This document shows, piece after piece, positions 61,201-64,000 of a stretch of 64,000 bases of DNA. A program made the position numbers and the translations under genes. Where the stretch lies: NCBI RefSeq assembly GCF_019599405.1, contig NZ_RKLQ01000003.1, positions 62,001 through 126,000 on the forward strand, given 5' to 3'. The DNA comes from Haloarcula salinisoli (lineage in GTDB: Archaea; Halobacteriota; Halobacteria; Halobacteriales; Haloarculaceae). The first letter of the stretch is position 1. Every line of letters starts with the position of its first letter. The notes beneath the pieces were generated by a model. It saw only the letters and a list, made by a program, of their open reading frames with translations. It did no database searches and was not told the origin of the DNA.

Positions 61201-61404
61201 AGGAAGTCAAGGGACCCAAACGTCTATATCTCATCTGCTCCAACGTCGTTGTATCGCAAGCCGTTCTCCTCCGCAGCGGGGCGGGGGTCCAGTAGCTACT
61301 GCAGGCCAAGTTGGTAAGTGTTATTAGGGTCCCGACTATAGCGACCTGTAGTATCTCGTGACAGCCACCTTCTCCAGCCACAGGCCCCACGCACGCACAC
61401 ACAC

Positions 61405-61632
61405 ATGGTAGATGTAAGTCAACACGACCTCGTTCCCGACCACAGCGTCGTCGACGAGGCTGACCTCGAAGCAGTGCTCGATGAGTACGACATCAAGAAG
61501 ACCGACCTCCCGAAGATAAAACGCGCCGACCCCGGACTGCCGGACGACGCGGAGGTCGGCGATGTCATCCGTATCGAACGCGACTCGCGAACCACCGATA
61601 CCGCCGTCGTCTATCGGCTGGTGGTCGAATAA
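61405..61632 (+). CDS. rpoH: RNA polymerase subunit H (Rpo5)
   Basis: 75 aa. [13 protein letters not shown] (1-13) and L-P-K-I-K-R-A-D-P (35-43) with G-D-V-I-R-I (52-57) are the H/Rpb5-C signature. First gene of the operon rpoH-rpoB''-rpoB'. Its stop overlaps the next ATG (61632) by one base. The roughly 190 bases upstream, after the IS element, must hold the promoter. Confidence 0.97.
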   Translation: MVDVSQHDLVPDHSVVDEADLEAVLDEYDIKKTDLPKIKRADPGLPDDAEVGDVIRIERDSRTTDTAVVYRLVVE

Positions 61633-63197
61633 TGAACACACAGGACCGACGCGCTATATCGCGTGAGTACTTCGCGAAGGAACGGCTCGCCGAACACCAC
61701 TTCCGCTCGTTCAACGCCTTCCTCGACCGAGGGATGCAGCAGGTGGTCGACGAGAAAGAGACCATCGACACCGACATCGGCGACAAGGAAGGCCAGGAGC
61801 CGGTGTGGGTCGAACTGGGCGACGTCCGCGTCGTCACGCCCCGCGTCCGAGAGGCCGACGGGAGCGAGGAACTGCTGTACCCACAGGAGGCTCGCCTCCG
61901 GAACATCACCTACTCCGCGCCGGTGTTCATGGAGATGGCCATCGTGCGGGGCGGCGAAGAGGAACCCGAGGAAGTCGTCGACCGCACCGAGACCAAGATC
62001 GGCCGGATGCCCATCATGGTCGGGTCGAACAAGTGTAACATCGCCGGCTTCACGCGCGAAGAGCTCATCGACATCGGCGAGGACCCGGCCGACCCCGGCG
62101 GCTACTTCTGTGTCAACGGCTCCGAGCGCGTCCTGATGACGAGCGAGGACCTGGCACCGAACAAGATTCTGGCCGAGTACGACACCAAGTACGGCGACGA
62201 GGTCCAGGTCGCCAAGACCTTCTCCCAGCGACGGGGGTATCGTGCCCTCGTCCTCTGTGAGCGGACCCGCGACGGGCTGCTGGAAGTATCCTTCCCCTCC
62301 GTCTCGGGCTCTATCGACTTCGTGACCCTCGTTCGCGCGCTGGGTCTGGAATCCGACGAGGAGATCGTCCACCGCGTCTCCGAGGACCCGGAGATCGTGA
62401 AGTTCATGCTCGAGAATCTGGAGGAAGCGGAAGTCCAGACGACCGAGGAGGCCATCGAGACGCTGGGTCAGCGCGTCGCCTCCGGCCAGGGCAAGAACTA
62501 CCAGCTCAAGCGGGCCAACTACGTCATCGACCGCTACCTCCTGCCACACCTCCACGAGGAGGGCGTCGACGAGGAAGAGGTCCGAATCAACAAGGCCTAT
62601 TACCTCTGCCGGATGGCCGAGGCGTGTTTCGAGCTCGCCCTGGAACGCCGCGAGGCCGACGACAAGGACCACTACGCGAACAAGCGCCTGAAGGTCAGCG
62701 GCGACCTGATGACCGACCTGTTCCGGACCGCGCTGAACAAACTGGCCCGGGACGTGAAGTACCAGCTCGAACGTGCGAATATGCGAAATCGGCAGCTTTC
62801 GGTCTCTACTGTGGTTCGCTCGGACGTGCTGACCGAGCGGCTCGAACACCCCATCGCGACGGGGAACTGGGTCGGCGGCCGCTCTGGGGTGTCCCAGCTG
62901 GTCGACCGGACCGACTTCATGGGGGTTCTCTCCCACCTGCGCCGCCTGCGCTCGCCGCTCTCGCGGTCCCAACCTCACTTCGAGGCGCGGGACCTGCACG
63001 CGACCCAGTGGGGTCGTATCTGTCCCTCCGAGACGCCGGAAGGGCCCAACTGCGGGCTCGTGAAGAACTTCGCACAGGCGATGGAGCTGTCACAGGACGT
63101 GGCGGACGCACAGGACCTCAAACAGGAACTTTCGGACATGGGGGTCCAGGGCATCCCCGGTATCGAATCGATCGAACAGCAGCCCGCGGACGACTAA
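61632..63197 (+). CDS. rpoB2: RNA polymerase subunit B'' (Rpo2 N-terminal part)
   Basis: 521 aa, the N-terminal half of the split beta-like subunit, with fork and lobe domains. Contains S-G-D-L-M-T-D-L-F (about 356-364), R-N-R-Q-L-S (near 385) and W-G-R-I-C-P-S-E-T-P-E-G-P-N-C-G (about 461-476), the highly conserved region. Split B as in most Halobacteria. Confidence 0.96.
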   Translation: MNTQDRRAISREYFAKERLAEHHFRSFNAFLDRGMQQVVDEKETIDTDIGDKEGQEPVWVELGDVRVVTPRVREADGSEELLYPQEARLRNITYSAPVFMEMAIVRGGEEEPEEVVDRTETKIGRMPIMVGSNKCNIAGFTREELIDIGEDPADPGGYFCVNGSERVLMTSEDLAPNKILAEYDTKYGDEVQVAKTFSQRRGYRALVLCERTRDGLLEVSFPSVSGSIDFVTLVRALGLESDEEIVHRVSEDPEIVKFMLENLEEAEVQTTEEAIETLGQRVASGQGKNYQLKRANYVIDRYLLPHLHEEGVDEEEVRINKAYYLCRMAEACFELALERREADDKDHYANKRLKVSGDLMTDLFRTALNKLARDVKYQLERANMRNRQLSVSTVVRSDVLTERLEHPIATGNWVGGRSGVSQLVDRTDFMGVLSHLRRLRSPLSRSQPHFEARDLHATQWGRICPSETPEGPNCGLVKNFAQAMELSQDVADAQDLKQELSDMGVQGIPGIESIEQQPADD

Positions 63198-63198
63198 T

Positions 63199-64000
63199 AT
63201 GAGTCAGAGCCGAGAAGCCAAGGTATACGTCAACGGTAGTTTGGTCGGGACACATCCCGACCCCGAACAGCTCGCAGAACAGGTGCGACAGGCCCGCCGT
63301 CGGGGAGACGTCTCCCAGATGGTCAACGTCTCGGTCAAGGGCCGCACCGACGAGGTCATCATCAACGCCGACGCGGGACGGGCCCGGCGCCCGCTGCTCG
63401 TGGTCGAGAACGGCGAGCCGCTGATGACCGACGAACAGGTCGAGGCCGTCAAGAACGGCGACCTGGAGTTCGAGGAGCTCGTCGAGCGCGGCCTCGTCGA
63501 GTTCATCGACGCCGAGGAAGAGGAGGACATCCTCGTCGGCGTCGACGAGGACGAACTCACCGACAACCACACCCACCTGGAAGTCGACCCACAGCTGATG
63601 TTCGGTATCGGCGCGGGGATGATTCCGTACCCCGAACACAACGCCAGCCCGCGGATTACGATGGGGTCGGGGATGATCAAGCAGTCGCTGGGGCTGCCGA
63701 GTGCGAACTACCGAATCCGGCCCGACACCCGCCAGCACCTGCTGCACTACCCGCAGCTCTCGATGGTCAAGACCCAGACGACCGAACAGATCGGCTACGA
63801 CGACCGCCCGGCCGCACAGAACTTCGTCGTCGCCGTGATGAGCTACGAGGGGTTCAACATCGAAGACGCACTCGTCATGAACAAGGGGTCGGTCGACCGG
63901 GCCCTGGCGCGCTCGCATTTCTTCCGGACCTACGAGGGCGAGGAACGTCGCTACCCCGGCGGTCAGGAAGACCGCTTCGAGATGCCCGACGAGGACGTCC
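63199..64000 (+). CDS. rpoB1: RNA polymerase subunit B' (Rpo2 C-terminal part), truncated by window end
   Basis: First 267 residues of the C-terminal half: M-S-Q-S-R-E-A-K-V-Y-V-N-G start, then G-A-G-M-I-P-Y-P-E-H-N-A-S-P-R-I-T (about 138-153) and Y-E-G-F-N-I-E-D-A-L-V-M-N-K-G (near 217-231), both typical of Rpb2. One base separates it from the B'' stop. Reading frame is open at the window edge. Confidence 0.97.
   Translation, partial: MSQSREAKVYVNGSLVGTHPDPEQLAEQVRQARRRGDVSQMVNVSVKGRTDEVIINADAGRARRPLLVVENGEPLMTDEQVEAVKNGDLEFEELVERGLVEFIDAEEEEDILVGVDEDELTDNHTHLEVDPQLMFGIGAGMIPYPEHNASPRITMGSGMIKQSLGLPSANYRIRPDTRQHLLHYPQLSMVKTQTTEQIGYDDRPAAQNFVVAVMSYEGFNIEDALVMNKGSVDRALARSHFFRTYEGEERRYPGGQEDRFEMPDEDV

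Larger units (their letters stand above)
59600..61210 (+). mobile_element. IS1341-type (IS200/IS605 family) element
   Basis: About 1.6 kb. Left hairpin CCCACCACTTTAGCGGTGGG (59610-59629) and right hairpin CCCACGGTTGAAGCCGTGGG (61181-61200) are the subterminal palindromes of this family. It carries a TnpB gene and a divergent small DNA-binding gene, but no TnpA. It sits between tRNA-Asp and the RNA polymerase operon. Confidence 0.82.

Overview
The window is chromosomal DNA of a halophilic archaeon (class Halobacteria). The host genes are GC-rich and encode very acidic proteins. They include archaeal RNA polymerase subunits (rpoH, split rpoB''/rpoB'), ribosomal protein L10e, an eIF1/SUI1 protein, coenzyme F420 genes (cofE, mer) and an archaeal SIMPL protein. 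Several genes have a TATA-like box about 27-30 nt before the ATG, as expected for leaderless haloarchaeal transcripts. The species cannot be named from sequence alone.

Layout. 0-14.4 kb is host housekeeping: L10e, a GST-like reductase, a sugar nucleotidyltransferase, a DUF429 protein, four tandem cold-shock genes, a DUF4397 surface protein, a GH13 glycosidase, lipoproteins, methyltransferases and a hydrolase. 14.47-29.89 kb is an integrative element bounded by tRNA-Phe 3'-end repeats. It has an integrase at the left end and an MCM helicase near the right end. Between them lie small regulators, a mosaic restriction-modification gene coupled to a membrane-anchored protein, a second tyrosine recombinase, a HEPN-like protein, a DUF5678-like/retropepsin pair and small membrane proteins. 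29.9-31.8 kb holds tRNA-Phe, an AT-rich cargo gene and a set of tRNA-Val-derived palindromic units ending at tRNA-Val. 31.9-58.8 kb is host again: an ABC exporter, riboflavin synthase, PrsW protease, pdxT, hisE, GTPases, a SIMPL protein, DUF389, an S2P protease, a moxR-DUF58-transglutaminase operon, a peroxiredoxin with an HxlR regulator, and cofE-mer. 58.8-59.5 kb is a tRNA-Asp array like the tRNA-Val one. 59.6-61.2 kb is an IS1341-type TnpB element. The RNA polymerase operon runs off the right end.

The most unusual material is of two kinds. The first is the accessory cargo of the integrative element: the restriction-modification gene with an AT-rich specificity region and coupled membrane protein, the protein with an R-N-x3-H motif, and the aspartic-protease pair behind an inverted repeat. 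The second is non-coding repeat families: tRNA T-arm-bounded palindromic units tandemly arrayed downstream of tRNA-Asp and tRNA-Val, a head-to-head palindromic element in two copies with compensatory stem changes, and a repeat placed directly after the stop codons of rpl10e and pdxT.

All calls rest on reading the sequence and the conceptual translations. No database search was possible, so family names come from recognised motifs.
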